Shown: positions 29,949 to 42,301 of the stretch, in pieces
Layout of the letters: every line of letters starts with the position of its first letter
Position numbering within the stretch: position 1 is the first letter of the stretch
Assembly (NCBI GenBank): GCA_943737045.1
Contig: CALSFV010000294.1
Location: 1 to 64,000, forward strand
Reading direction: 5' to 3'
DNA from: Parapristionchus giblindavisi
Lineage: Eukaryota > Nematoda > Chromadorea > Rhabditida > Diplogasteridae
Length of the DNA: 64,000 nucleotides
The notes under the pieces: model-generated
Told to the model about the DNA's origin: nothing
Seen by the model: the letters and a program-made list of their open reading frames with translations, nothing else
Databases searched by the model: none
Translations under genes and position numbers: made by a program

Positions 29949-32900
29949 ATGTCTTCTTCGCCTATTCTATTCCGACAGGTAACAATATCGATTGTTTCAC
30001 TTCAATATTTCTTGATTTCAATGATTTATGAGATATTGCTATATTCAGTAAACTTTTGAAAGATTCTTGGTGTAATGTTGTTAGTCCAAATAACTCTTTC
30101 AGTTGTTCGAAGCAGGTTCATGGACCTATACATACATAGTTGCGTGCACGGCCACTCGTAAAGCTGCCATTATTGATCCAGTATTTGAAACAGTCGAAAG
30201 AGATTCTAAGGTGAGCAAATGATCGCCCTTCGACACTGCAAAAAAACTTCATATCTGATGTTTTTTTAAAATTGGTTATAGTTAAATTTGTCGTTTATAG
30301 TTGATAAAACAACTAGATCTTGATCTTCAATATGGAATCAATACTCATGTTCATGCAGATCATGTCACAGGGACTGGAGCACTATCCAAGGTTCATAATT
30401 TTCATTTACACAATTTTACTTTCATTTTGTTTGTACATGCACTGCTTCCTCGAGAACTTCTTACCATTTGTTAGAATGATTGCTACATCAAATACCGCCA
30501 CTGTAGCCAAAATTGCACATCGTTATCGCCACCCTGGCGATAGACATCCATCCATTTCCTTGTTCCCATCTGAATTTCCAATTATCGAAAAATCATGATG
30601 GAACAATGAGAATAAGAATAAAAGAATAAATAGTTTTTGTGATGTTGCGATATATCGATATTATACATATACAATTCATAACTTTTTAACATGTTACGTG
30701 TCCAAGATTCTTTTGAATTCTAGTAGAATGTTTGTTTAATTTTAAAGTTCTTGTCCCAAGTGCGCGACTTAGGTGTTCAAATATTGTCCACCCTTCGTCC
30801 CTGTGCTCCCAGTGATGATAGAATAACTAAGTCTGAAATTGCTCTTCATCTTCTCCTCAAAGCTGTCTCTGTAAAATCTCCTGAAATATTAGTCAAATGC
30901 TATATTATCTATGTTCTTCCTCATCTCTCATTTGCATCATCTTTCTGGTATCCTATCACGTCTAAAGACAGTCTTCGTCTTGAAAAGGTTCAACGCCTTT
31001 TTACTCGTATTGTCTTCTATCGTTGCTTCCACGTCTCTCCTGAATCTCTTCCTTCTTATCCTGATAGATTGAAAGCACTCTCAATGAAGCCTCTAAGTGA
31101 GCAAAGGGTGGTAAGTGATCTTCTCCTCGCGAGAAAGATACTTTATGGAGAGTCGATCATTCCGATCGAAACATTCTTTAGATTTCAGCCGACCCGACCC
31201 CGTAGCTTCTCTTATGGCCTCTCATTAGAGTTCACTAGAAATAGTATTAGATATAACTCTTTCCCCCCTGAGAGTTATTAGATGGCTGAATAGATTACCA
31301 CCTAGTATATTATCAGTCGAGTCACATTCGCAGTTCAAATCGTTATTAATGAATAGTGAATACCCTACTCTTTTTGCATCCTAGTTATTCATCTTTTCTC
31401 TTTTTGACCCAATAGCTCCTACCATTCCCCAATTGCATCTCTCATTGTAAGACCATCTTAGAAATTCAATCGTGTCACACAATAACATCGGCTTCCTCCA
31501 CCGATTATTCTATGCACTACTCACTATTGGTGCAACTATCTCTAATCCTTACAAGTCCTGCTCGGTTCCAGCACTTCTATATATCGGACCAGTGACACGT
31601 GTGAGGGATGATCCCATCAATGAGAGATACCCCCCCCCCCTCTTTCTGCCCCATTCTATCATTCTTTCCTTCTGCTTTCCCATATAGTCAATCCCTGCCC
31701 AACTTTACCCTCTTTCAATATAAATTTATGTCGAGAGTGTTATGTGATCTATTATCTTTGATTTACAAACCTGTATTATTTCATGCTGAGCATGTCGATA
31801 AATATATATATATATTTCACATTTCAGTTGTTTCCTGCGATGAAATCTTGTCTGAGTGACAAATCAGGAGCCAAAGCCGATGTATTTCTCAAGCACGATG
31901 AAGTCATCAAATTGGGCAATATAGATATTATTTGCAGACACACTCCAGGACACACTAATGGTATTTGAAAAATAAATATTAAGCAAATTCATTTTTGAAG
32001 ATTGAATTAGGGTGTTCCAACAGTCTTTGCACTTGCTTCACAATTCATATTTTCTCAAATAACAACCGAAACAGCTCCACTCAAATGATAAGACAAATGA
32101 TTGTCCTCGTTTAACAATAACTGTCCTCCATCTCGTAGACAACTGCATGACACCATCCTGCCAGAACTGTTTAGGGCACGAGATCGAGACATGTAGATCG
32201 ATCTCCATTTTCACATGACCTTGTTCCGGAATGTTATTCCTCTGCATTAGAACGAGATTTGAATGCAAGGAAATCACAAGGGGGGGGCAGGTCGGATAGG
32301 GAAGCCAGTCAATCTCTAAATTCTTCAGTTTGGTCAACGTTTTGTTAGCGTAATGTGGCGTCGCGTTGTACATTAGAAGGGCTACTTTTATTCGCACAGA
32401 GTGGATTAGAGGGACTTTATCCCCTTCAATTGTTCGTAGAAGAAATAGGCGTGAACGGCCTGCAAAGACTTTTGGGATATCCCAATATATTGTCCGTATA
32501 AAATGTACTTGTATAATTGTCTTGCTATTAGCTGCTAAACAGAAAAATATTCTAATTTCAAAGAAACAACTGTTAAGATATTTGGTTAAGGTTGTGCTTC
32601 ATTCATCATAGAAAAAGGAGAAATGGTCTTCACAGGAGATGCATTATTCGTTCGAGGTTGTGGAAGAACGGACTTTCAACAAGGTTTGCTTACTTTTGGA
32701 AATTACATCTTTATCTATCTTTATCTTTAAAGAAATAAGCACGATGGAATGACTCTTTGCGATTAATGGAATGACTCTTTGCGTAACACATGCGGAAATA
32801 GTTTTTTTTTGGTCGAAAAGATCACTAGTTCAATTTCAAGATTACAAAGATAAACGTGATGAACTGATTGAACTGTTGAGGCGATCCTGGTAAACTCTAT

Positions 32901-33365
32901 GATTCTGTATGGAACAATATACTATCTCTTCCTGACTATTACAACATCTTTCCTGGACATGATTATCGAGGTTTGTCTCTACAACAATATTAGATGATTC
33001 GTCTATACGTTGATTTTGTTAATTATTTTATTGTAAAAATGAGAATAACTGAATGAAGATCTACAAAATCTTTGGGAATGATCGTGACAATGTGTTAGGA
33101 CATTCCATGACGACAGTAGGAGAAGAAAAGAAATTCAATCCAAGATTGATATTGGATAAAGAGAAATTTATCCATCTCATGAATAATCTCAATCTGGATA
33201 AACCAAAACAGATCGGTCAGTCTATATATTTATTAATGTGATTATCCCATATTAAACATAATATTAAACAAAGCAATATAAAACTGGCCGTAATTGCGAA
33301 ATCCTTTTTTTTATTTTTCAGAACGAGCTGTACCAGCAAATATGAGGAACGGAGAGCAAGGATAA
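29949..33365 (+). CDS. ethe-1: ETHE1-like persulfide dioxygenase, copy B
   Basis: Second ETHE1-family gene with the same eight-exon layout as copy A: 29949-29978, 30103-30210, 30301-30390, 31828-31960, 32591-32683, 32881-32970, 33099-33215 and 33322-33365. Exons 1-7 match copy A in length and phase. The product begins [10 protein letters not shown] and keeps [41 protein letters not shown] and [11 protein letters not shown], so the iron site is intact. The short C-terminus (NGEQG) differs from copy A. Introns 3 and 4 are enlarged by a LINE fragment and a mariner relic that copy A lacks. Which copy is closer to the ancestral gene cannot be told from this window. Confidence 0.95.
30745..31385 (+). 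mobile_element. 3' fragment of a non-LTR retrotransposon (reverse transcriptase C-terminal region)
   Basis: An open frame at 30751-31281 encodes the region after the reverse transcriptase fingers and palm of LINE-type elements: [31 protein letters not shown] and [17 protein letters not shown]. After a frameshift near 31265, [19 protein letters not shown] follows and ends at a stop near 31384, the usual end of such ORFs. No catalytic YxDD portion is present, so it is a 5'-truncated, dead copy. It lies in intron 3 of ETHE1-like copy B. Confidence 0.8.
31990..32400 (-). mobile_element. mariner transposase relic
   Basis: The minus-strand frame at 32397-32038 has a mariner C-terminal pattern: [29 protein letters not shown], then [19 protein letters not shown]. 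The SPDLAPSD motif is lost to an internal deletion and frame change. It is probably a one-ended fragment, with a possible terminal repeat near 32008 (agggtgttccaacagtcttt). It lies in intron 4 of ETHE1-like copy B. Confidence 0.7.
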
Positions 33366-34685
33366 CTCATGTTTTCATGCTCTACGACAATCTTCCAGTC
33401 GAGATATATAATATAAGCCTATGTAATATCTCACAATCAATCCTATTTCCAATGCCCTGCATTATATCTCCTTCTTTGAACGACTGCAGCACAGCTTTGC
33501 TTTGACTCTGTATTATATTAAGTATTATACTTTTGCATCATCCTGATATGTTCAGGGAAATAAATTGGGCTACTTAACTCTAGGAAGGACAATAAATTTA
33601 ACAATGTAATTTTAACATGCTTTTAATTGCATTACATATATGTTTTGTAAAGAATTGTGTCGTACTTTTTTCATTCTCGTACGGTTCATTAATAAATGCT
33701 CTGACTTCTCTTTAAAAACATTTCTTATCACACTTCAATAATCAAATTTCTCATTTCTTGAGTACCTTATTTCCAACGATTAAATTATTACTGAAAAATG
33801 TGACTACAATCCAGTTCACCTACCAATCCTACCTATACATAAATATGACATTTTCGAGATTTCTTGAAAAAACATTGGCTGAAATGATCTTAATTTTGTG
33901 TTGAATAAATTGTTACTTTATGATTTGGAAGCTTTTTAAATGTGAACTTTTAACAATAAGATAAAAGGTTATGATGAAAGTATCATTTATAATCCTGATC
34001 CTTATTTTCAAATAAATATAATGTCAAATAATACTAAGTACTTTTAAAGAGAGTAAGAGTAAGAGCGTTGTTGTTTGCTCTTTACTCTAGTACACAATGG
34101 GCAGGTATACTCTATCTCTCTACTACTCTATCTATCTCTCCTAGCATGTCCTCATCTTTTCTACCCTCTACCTTCATCGATTCTCTAGCCCATACCTCTT
34201 CCATTATCGTTATCTCTAATAGTTTCAACACTACTCATTGAATAGATACCTTTCTTTACATGCATCTTCTTCCACTTCTTTTGTTCAAAGCGAAATTCCA
34301 ATTCATTCCACAATCTCATCTATCATTGGATTGGAATATCATAAAGAACCACATTTTTAGTGTCTTCGAATCTGTGTATGTCTTGCTAAAAATTCAACAC
34401 TTTCATGACTCGTATATTTAATTAATAACACCATATTTATTGTTCACACTTCTCAATATTATATATCTTTCCCTTATCAACACATTCAATTCATATCACT
34501 CGTATTCTCTCTCTCTCCTTCACTCTTACTATCAAAAGCCTTATCAAATGTACCAAAGAGTGCTTACAATTAGTATTGACTGATCTTCCGATATTTAACG
34601 TCCGTTATAGTGATCGCCGTCCTCTTATGTTTATTGTTTATTGTTTATTATAATTATATAAATTGATTTTAGACGCGGACATATC
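33366..34685. other. intergenic, pyrimidine-rich in part
   Basis: Spacer between ETHE1-like copy B and the nuclear receptor gene. About 34060-34560 is rich in ctct/tctc tracts, probably upstream regulatory or simple-sequence DNA. No exon or bounded repeat was recognised. The acceptor attttag just before 34674 suggests a trans-splice site for the next gene. Confidence 0.5.
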
Positions 34686-37217
34686 ATGAACAATTTCGAA
34701 TCCATAGAATCACGATTGAATTCAAGGATGACCAGCAAAATTCCGATAATCCGAAGAGACAAGGATACGATAACTTCAGGATATTGTTCGGTATGGACTT
34801 TCTTTATTTAAAGTTAAAAGTATATTTATGAAAGTTAACTCTGCTTTTAAACAAAACGATTATTTGCCCAATATGTATGATCACGTGACTAGAGTATGAA
34901 ATTCCTATGCATCTTTGTTTTAAATACAATCACATTGGATGCTGATACTTGATATCTTTCATTACTTTGCAATATACAGTTTATCAAAACCATATAAATT
35001 ATTGGCTGAATAAATAGCGGAAAGTCACATTTTGAATAGGTAATTTTATTTATGCTGCAAAAAAGTGAAATAACGTCAAATTCATTCATTTTTGAGAGAG
35101 CAATCTTACTCAATTAATCACTTATCTTGTTCTACTATTATATTTTTAACAGGTATGCGGTACTCGAACACTTGAGTTTCACTTCGGTGCAATCTGTTGT
35201 GTGGCCTGTGGAGCATTCTTCAGAAGATCAGTATCTGATAAAAGAAATTACATCTGTAAACTAGATGGAAACTGTCCTGTAAAACCTGGTAATTCTAATT
35301 GTATCAACCACATATTGATTTCTTGAACATGGAAAATAATTCATTCAAGTTTCACAGATCCGTTAGATTAATGTAATTTAAGTTGAAAAATAATATTTGA
35401 AGGAAGTAGATCGTCATGCCGATGTTGTCGACTTCAGAAGTGCATCGCAGCAGGAATGAATCCAAAATGTTAGTGTTGCAATATCAGAAGTGTGGATCTG
35501 AAAAATATATGTTCTAGTCAATTTCAGCCGTTCTCAGTGCAGGAAGTCTAATAAAGGAAGTAAAAGAAGAGGAAATTGATCCAAGCGGTGACACTTGCCG
35601 TCCGAGCAGTTCAAAAACTCCAACGGAAACCGGTAACTTTTCACACTATTGATTTGGATATGTAATGCAATGTAGGAAACCATTAGTGTTCAATCTATTT
35701 ATAAAAGTTTTTCTTGATAGAATAGTTGATTACCAATCGAATGATACAACATATTCTTTTGAATTGTAATTTTTTCAGAAACAAAGAATGTCTTGTTGGA
35801 GTTCGATATTCACTATAATAGTGTGTTAGAAGCTCGTCGTCTCATTTACAGTCGAGGAACATTGAGAGAACTTCTCGAAGGATCCGAATTGGTAAGGTTT
35901 GTAAAGATTTACTTATGCTGATAAGCTATTTAAAAAAATGCAATCATCTTTGGTCTAAGATATATTATCACTTCATGCCTTTTGGACTGTGAAATGTTCT
36001 TGTTTTCAGCAACCGAAGAAGATTCATTTGTTTGATAGAATATCACCAGAAGTACTCCGAATGGAACAAAGTCTAGTGATTTTGATGTTGAGAAAGTGTA
36101 AGATGTTTACAGATCTATCCAAGGAAGATCAGGTAAATCTTTGTTTTACAATTATTACAATTGATATAAATAACCGAGATAAAAACATTATCGTAATTTT
36201 AGTGCCCAGATTATAAAAGTGCGACTAAGCAATAATAGTATTTAATTTCAGTACGTTCTGTTCAGAAGTTTTTGCATAAATATGTCTATTATCGAAAAGC
36301 ATTACTACACGGTGAAATGTGGAGGAATCGAGAATAATGTGAGTGATATGACATTTTTCTCAAATGATAAACCAACTCTTCGAAAAATGCACTCGAGAAT
36401 TTTTTTCAGTTATATACTCTCTAGACTAATTGGAAAATTGAAAATGGATTTTCGAAAACTCAATTTTGCATTCCAGCATCTGTACTTCTCTAATCTATGG
36501 TATTCTGATTTGAATGATCCATTAGTGTCCCCTCCGAGGTTCGCAAAGGATTTAACACCCGAAATTTATGCAAGGTTTAACGTTTCTACTATTTAAAATA
36601 ATCGAAAACGGATTTCAGACTGTTTTTGAAGCCTCATCTAACGGCGATTGAACAACTATCGGTGCCTATGAGAGAATTGAATATTGAGCAAATCGATCTT
36701 GTTGGAATATTATTGTGGGATCTTTTCGATCCTAGTAAGTATAGACCGAATTCAATATCCCTATTGGATAAATGGAACCTTGGCATGATTGTGCGACATA
36801 TGATAATACCTGATTTTGTCATTTTAGGATTGAGCGAACTTTCACCGATTGGATACGAGAAAGTAACACAGTATCGTGAAGTGATTCAGAGGGATTGGAC
36901 TAATGTATATCAAGATAAAGGTGATGAGTTGAGCTAAACTGGGGATTTATATAATATATGTTTCAGGAGTAGCAAATTCAGAGCTAAGAGTACAGCAGTT
37001 CGCTGATCTACACAGAACTGTTGACGTATTTATGCTTTTTTAATAAATGTTTAAGAATATATTGGAATTAAATTATTTGCTTAAGGGTGTCCTACTGGCA
37101 TATAAAGAGGATTTCCATGTCTTTCGAATCTTCCGATTGATTGAATATGATCGACTTATTGATGACATTCTGTGTATTCCTGAAGAATTGAGAGAAACAT
37201 CCTATGGTCGATCTTGA
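34686..37217 (+). CDS. supplementary nuclear hormone receptor (NR, HNF4-derived nematode type)
   Basis: Ligand-regulated transcription factor of the large nematode supplementary nuclear receptor group. Exons: 34686-34790, 35153-35288, 35403-35468, 35528-35632, 35779-35891, 36010-36132, 36252-36574, 36619-36734, 36828-36920, 36967-37025 and 37086-37217, joining in phase to about 460 aa. The two-finger DNA-binding domain spans residues 34-105. Finger 1 is CSVCGTRT..GAICCVACGAFFRRSV with P-box CVACGA. Finger 2 ends SSCRCCRLQKCIAAGMNP. A Ser/Thr-rich hinge and an HNF4-like ligand-binding domain follow (LSKEDQYVLFRSF..; ILLWDLFDPRLSELSP; RDWTNVYQDK). The translated start follows a lone acceptor, suggesting trans-splicing. 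The specific nhr gene cannot be named. Confidence 0.93.
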
Positions 37218-37350
37218 TTCAGTATATTTATTTTGATAATTATATAATTATTATATGTTCCGATTGTAATTATAGTGAACCTTATATTTGTAATTTGAAA
37301 TGTATAAAGATAGTGTTGCTTTAACATAATGACAGGTTGTGTGCTGAGAG

Positions 37351-40300
37351 GGGTGTCCATAAATGACGGCCGACAGCCCCAAGGAGGTCACGGCCGCCCC
37401 CCTCCCTTAATGACCACGGCGGCTCAATGATAGTAACTAAGAAGCTCTTGCCGGAGAAAGGAAGTATCGCAAACTGAGTGATGATAAGCACTAAAACATC
37501 TAGGTTCTCCCAGCGCGAAAGTTGACTACGGTATATCTGGGCGCTCGCTTCTGATTAGACCTATCATCGAGTTTTACGATTCGCGCGAAATGCCGATATG
37601 GCTTAGTGGGTAGAGCTTTTGTGTATCTATCCGAACCTCGTAGGTTCGAATCCCGCCCAGTGCAAATCAACTTTGCCGATTTTTCGTAATGCAAGAGGCT
37701 TCAAGCCAAAGTTAAATGTAGGGATTTCTCTTCATTGAACCGCCGTGATGACGGCCCTGCGGCCCGACAGCCAATCTTTTATAAATCGCATGCTTCTATG
37801 CGTATGCGTTATAATTTCATATTGATTAGCACCTTCCTCTTTTTTTGCTTGTCTCTTGGTCATTTGTATCTATCCTTAAATATAGCCGCGACTGACATAT
37901 GCTGAAAACAAAGAGAGTGAGAGTGATAGAGATGGAGACGGAGTGGTAGATCAGTCATATCGTCTCTCATACATCGATCGATGAATCGTCTTATGTCTCT
38001 TTCTTTGGCTGACCTCCTTCCTCCCTGCCTTCTCTGTCTGATTTTCCCGCCATATTCAGTTATCATCACGTTCCGCTATGCTTTTTAATGTTACTTTCGT
38101 AGTTAATTCGCCCTCTCCTTCTTCCTCTTTAAGTACCTATCTCTGTCTTTCTCTGCACTCCTTTCTCCCTCTCTACCTTTATCTCTGGTAACTATCGAAT
38201 GTATAAACCGGTATACCTCGTCAATAATCAATTTTGGATTTCTCTTTCTATTTGCATATGTTATCGTTGTTGTCGCCTAGAATAGAAGTATTGTGTTCCC
38301 ATTTGTATATGATCCAATATCATATACAAGCTACGTGTCCTCACTTAGTTTCCTACATTTCCAATTTTCGGTCATCCTTTCAATCTCTCCTTTTCACATT
38401 TTAAATCTCATCTATGTATATCTTCTGTTGTTCGTCTATCATGAGCCGTTCTTCCTTTCCATATCTTCCTCTCTATCTCTGTTAAACCCATTATCATACC
38501 AATCGATCACTAAGGAAGAGAGTAGACCATCAATCGATAATGTTTATGAGAGAGATGGAAGGAAGGTCTACCATTCTTTTGTGTGTCTATATCTTGATAT
38601 ATTGCTTTTCTCTGTTTTTGTTGCATTTTTCTCTCTTCTAAGCATCTCTCAACTTTCATATTTTTCTGCTCCGTATTCAATAATAATTCGGAGGTCGTAT
38701 CCATGAAGCAATTTGTCGATAAACGTGACGTCACGAGCGTAGACATAGGCATTATGTCAACTCACTGCTCACTGAGCCCTTTGAGCGTCTATATCTTGAT
38801 ATATTGCATCTGCCAATCTCGTTGACAGCCACCAAAGGTTTATACAAAGTGATCGTTCGCAAAGCTCAAATCGTTGAATCTCGTAATTTGATGTTTTGCA
38901 GGACGAATGGTCACTGTCGACAAACGTCTTGGGAATCTCGTCGTCCTCGTCGATGATGGTCTGCTCGATATGTTCTTCAGAAATGGAGCGCCGCCAAGCT
39001 GTGACGTCGGAGTTCCGTCGGCATATTCCAGCACTGGCTGGAACTCGTTTTGCGAAAAAATAAAGAATTTGGGGTTGTTGGTGTTTTATATCAGTGTCCA
39101 AGCCCGCGAAGTTAAATGGGCGGGGTCAGCATCGCTATATAATTAAGGTTCGCAAAAAAATGGGCGGAGTCATGCATCGCTTTATAAGAACGTCAGCGGA
39201 TGAGTAACATGTCGAAGCTGCAAAAATTAAGCGTATAGCTCTTGAAATGTGACATGTTAAAGAGTATGTTAAAGATGTTCACAAAAGTTGCTACTGTATT
39301 GCTGAAGTTTGATCTTTGATCTTTGTCCACAATTTTTCGAACAAAAATAACGGTTTTCGACAGTATTCTTGGTTGTTGAATTTGCTTGTTATTTTCTGTT
39401 AAAAACAGATAAATCTAACATTTAAAAACTTGAAATGTGGTTATAGTATTGATTACAAGATGACTAGTATTGATTGCAAGATAGGAAGTGGTTCCGTGTC
39501 AGTGCTAGATCAGTGATAAGGTGGCCAGATGATCAGACGAGATCGATGGGCAGAGACGCAGTGAGTCATCGCGCGTGCACTGAACTTGATTTACCACCAC
39601 TTCTAAGACGGGTGGCGGGCGGGGATAACTTCACTGAAAAAACATTAAATTTTAAAAATATTAATTTTGACAAAATAAAGATTCTAAATGATTCTAATAA
39701 TTTCATTGGCACAGATTTCGTATGAAAAAGTCGAAAAATCTGCTAAAAAAGACTTCTCTGTGGCAAAGAAATATATTAATATTTATTCATGGAAGGAGAA
39801 AGACAATATTTTTTAACGGACGATTACGATAGAACTATTGCTAAGTTTATTCCAATTGTCAACAATACGATTTGAATGGATAATTAAGCTTGGGTAATTT
39901 ACAGAGATGTGCATACAAGATCGTTCTTTTAGCAACAATTTTTTTGCGATTTAGTAATGTTTTAATTTGAAGCATAATAAGAGTATGATGGTAGATTCTA
40001 TAACTACAGTAATTTCAATCAGATCTCAGTGACCGTATACATAAAATTAGTGATAGTAAAATTGCTTGTTAAAATGCATACTATCTTTTAGACCATTAAC
40101 GTGATTACATTTTACTGCAAATATTAACGTGTAAGATTCATCGTATCAGGAAAAGATGTCATCTGGGATACGGTAGTATTGTATTATGCCTCAACTTGTA
40201 TTCTTTATAGTATGTTTAAGGTATGCACCTTCTACTTATTTTATCGTCGAAATACTCTCACTTGTTGTAGTGTTGAAATACTGTAGTAATCGTCCGTTAA

Positions 40301-42186
40301 AAAATATTGTCTTTCTCCTTCCATGAATAAATATTAATATATTTCTTTGCCACAGAGAAGTCTTTTTAAGCAGATCTTTATTTTGATATTTAGAATCTTT
40401 ATTTTGTCAAAATTAATATTTTTAAAATTTAATGTTTTTTTTTCAGTGAAATTATCCCCGCCCTCTTGTAATCAATACTATAACCACATTTCAAGTTTTT
40501 AAATGTTAGATTTATCTGTTTTTAACAGAAAATAACAAGCAAATTCAACAACCAAGAATACTGTCGAAAACCGTTATTTTTGTTCGAAAAATTTTGGACA
40601 AAGATCAAACTTCAGCAATACAGTAGCAACTTTTGTGAACATCTATGGTTACATTTCAAGAGCTATACGCTTAATTTTTGCAGCTTCGACATGTTACTCA
40701 TCCGCTGACGTTCTTATAAAGCGATGCATGACTCCGCCCATTTTTTGCGAACCTTAATTATATAGCGATGCTGACCCCGCCCATTTAACTTCGCGGGCTT
40801 GGACACTGATATAAAACACCAACAACCCCAAATTCTTTATTTTTTCGCAAAACGAGTTCCAGCCAGTGCTGGAATATGCCGACGGAACTCCGACGTCACA
40901 GCTTGGCGGCGCTCCATTTCTGAAGAACATATCGAGCAGACCATCATCGACGAGGACGACGAGATTCCCAAGACGTTTGTCGACAGTGACCATTCGTCCT
41001 GCAAAACATCAAATTACGAGATTCAACGATTTGAGCTTTGCGAACGATCACTTTGTATAAACCTTTGGTGGCTGTCAACGAGATTGGCAGATGCAATATA
41101 TCAAGATATAGACGCTCAAAGGGCTCAGTGAGCAGTGAGTTGACATAATGCCTATGTCTGCGCTCGTGATGTCACGTTTATCGACAAATTGCTTCATGGA
41201 TACGACCTCCGAATTATTATTGAATACGGAGCAGAAAAATATGAAAGTTGAGAGATGCTTAGAAGAGAGAAAAATGCAACAAAAACAGAGAAAAGCAATA
41301 TATCAAGATATAGACACACAAAAGAATGGTAGACCTTCCTTCCATCTCTCTCATAAACATTATCGATTGATGGTCTACTCTCTTCCTTAGTGATCGATTG
41401 GTATGATAATGGGTTTAACAGAGATAGAGAGGAAGATATGGAAAGGAAGAACGGCTCATGATAGACGAACAACAGAAGATATACATAGATGAGATTTAAA
41501 ATGTGAAAAGGAGAGATTGAAAGGATGACCGAAAATTGGAAATGTAGGAAACTAAGTGAGGACACGTAGCTTGTATATGATATTGGATCATATACAAATG
41601 GGAACACAATACTTCTATTCTAGGCGACAACAACGATAACATATGCAAATAGAAAGAGAAATCCAAAATTGATTATTGACGAGGTATACCGGTTTATACA
41701 TTCGATAGTTACCAGAGATAAAGGTAGAGAGGGAGAAAGGAGTGCAGAGAAAGACAGAGATAGGTACTTAAAGAGGAAGAAGGAGAGGGCGAATTAACTA
41801 CGAAAGTAACATTAAAAAGCATAGCGGAACGTGATGATAACTGAATATGGCGGGAAAATCAGACAGAGAAGGCAGGGAGGAAGGAGGTCAGCCAAAGAAA
41901 GAGACATAAGACGATTCATCGATCGATGTATGAGAGACGATATGACTGATCTACCACTCCGTCTCCATCTCTATCACTCTCACTCTCTTTGTTTTCAGCA
42001 TATGTCAGTCGCGGCTATATTTGAGGATAGATACAAATGACCAAGAGACAAGCAAAAAAAGAGGAAGGTGCTAATCAATATGAAATTATAACGCATACGC
42101 ATAGAAGCAAGCGATTTATAAAAGATAGGCCGTCATTTAGGGACGGGGCAGTCGGGCCGTTGCCGCGGCCGTCATTTAGGGACACC
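37351..42186. mobile_element. 4.8-kb foldback transposon (possibly Mutator-like)
   Basis: Termini GGGTGTCCATAAATGACGGCC (left) and the near-complement GGCCGTCATTTAGGGACACC (right). They are flanked by an identical 11-bp duplication TGTGCTGAGAG (37340-37350 and 42187-42197). Inside are two inverted arms of about 2 kb, roughly 37785-39830 and 40285-42125, nearly identical but with a left-arm insertion of about 150 bp (near 39460-39620). The central spacer of about 450 bp is unique. Long inverted arms and a 9-11 bp duplication suit Mutator-like elements; this assignment is inference. No transposase was found; frames in the arms such as 38293-38706 are low-complexity. It inserted about 115 bp upstream of the start codon at 42302. 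Confidence 0.75.
37592..37665 (+). repeat. tRNA-like sequence, probably a SINE head
   Basis: A perfect polymerase III A box (TGGCTTAGTGGG, 37599-37610) and B box (GGTTCGAATCC, 37643-37653) at tRNA spacing. No proper anticodon stem or acceptor stem folds from the sequence. It lies between short inverted repeats (cggcggctcaatga near 37417 and tcattgaaccgccg near 37732), so it may be a small tRNA-derived element nested in the left end of the foldback transposon. Confidence 0.5.
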
Positions 42187-42301
42187 TGTGCTGAGAGTGC
42201 GGCGACTTTTAACATGTTCTTTCAAAACTCGGCATTTTGCAAAGATGTATCTTATTTTAATTTCATTTTTAAAGTATAATTATATAACAATTGCTGCGGT
42301 T

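Noticed and set aside
31630..31641. Poly-C run as a regulatory site
   Set aside because: A simple homopolymer in an intron, with no supporting context.
36338..36408. An intron inside the nuclear receptor exon 36252-36574 (gtgagt..ttttcag)
   Set aside because: Removing it shifts the frame into an early stop (TAG), whereas read-through stays open and joins exon 8 in phase.
37592..37665. A functional tRNA gene
   Set aside because: A and B boxes are perfect but the acceptor and anticodon stems do not pair.
38293..38706. 137-aa open frame (mirrored at 41194-41607)
   Set aside because: It is a Ser/Phe/Leu-rich low-complexity frame inside the foldback arm, duplicated only because of the palindrome. 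No splice signals or domain.
37351..42186. The large palindrome as an assembly artefact
   Set aside because: The arms differ by a roughly 150-bp insertion and by single-base changes, the centre is unique, and the whole is bounded by matched termini and an 11-bp duplication. This fits a real element better, though long reads would settle it.
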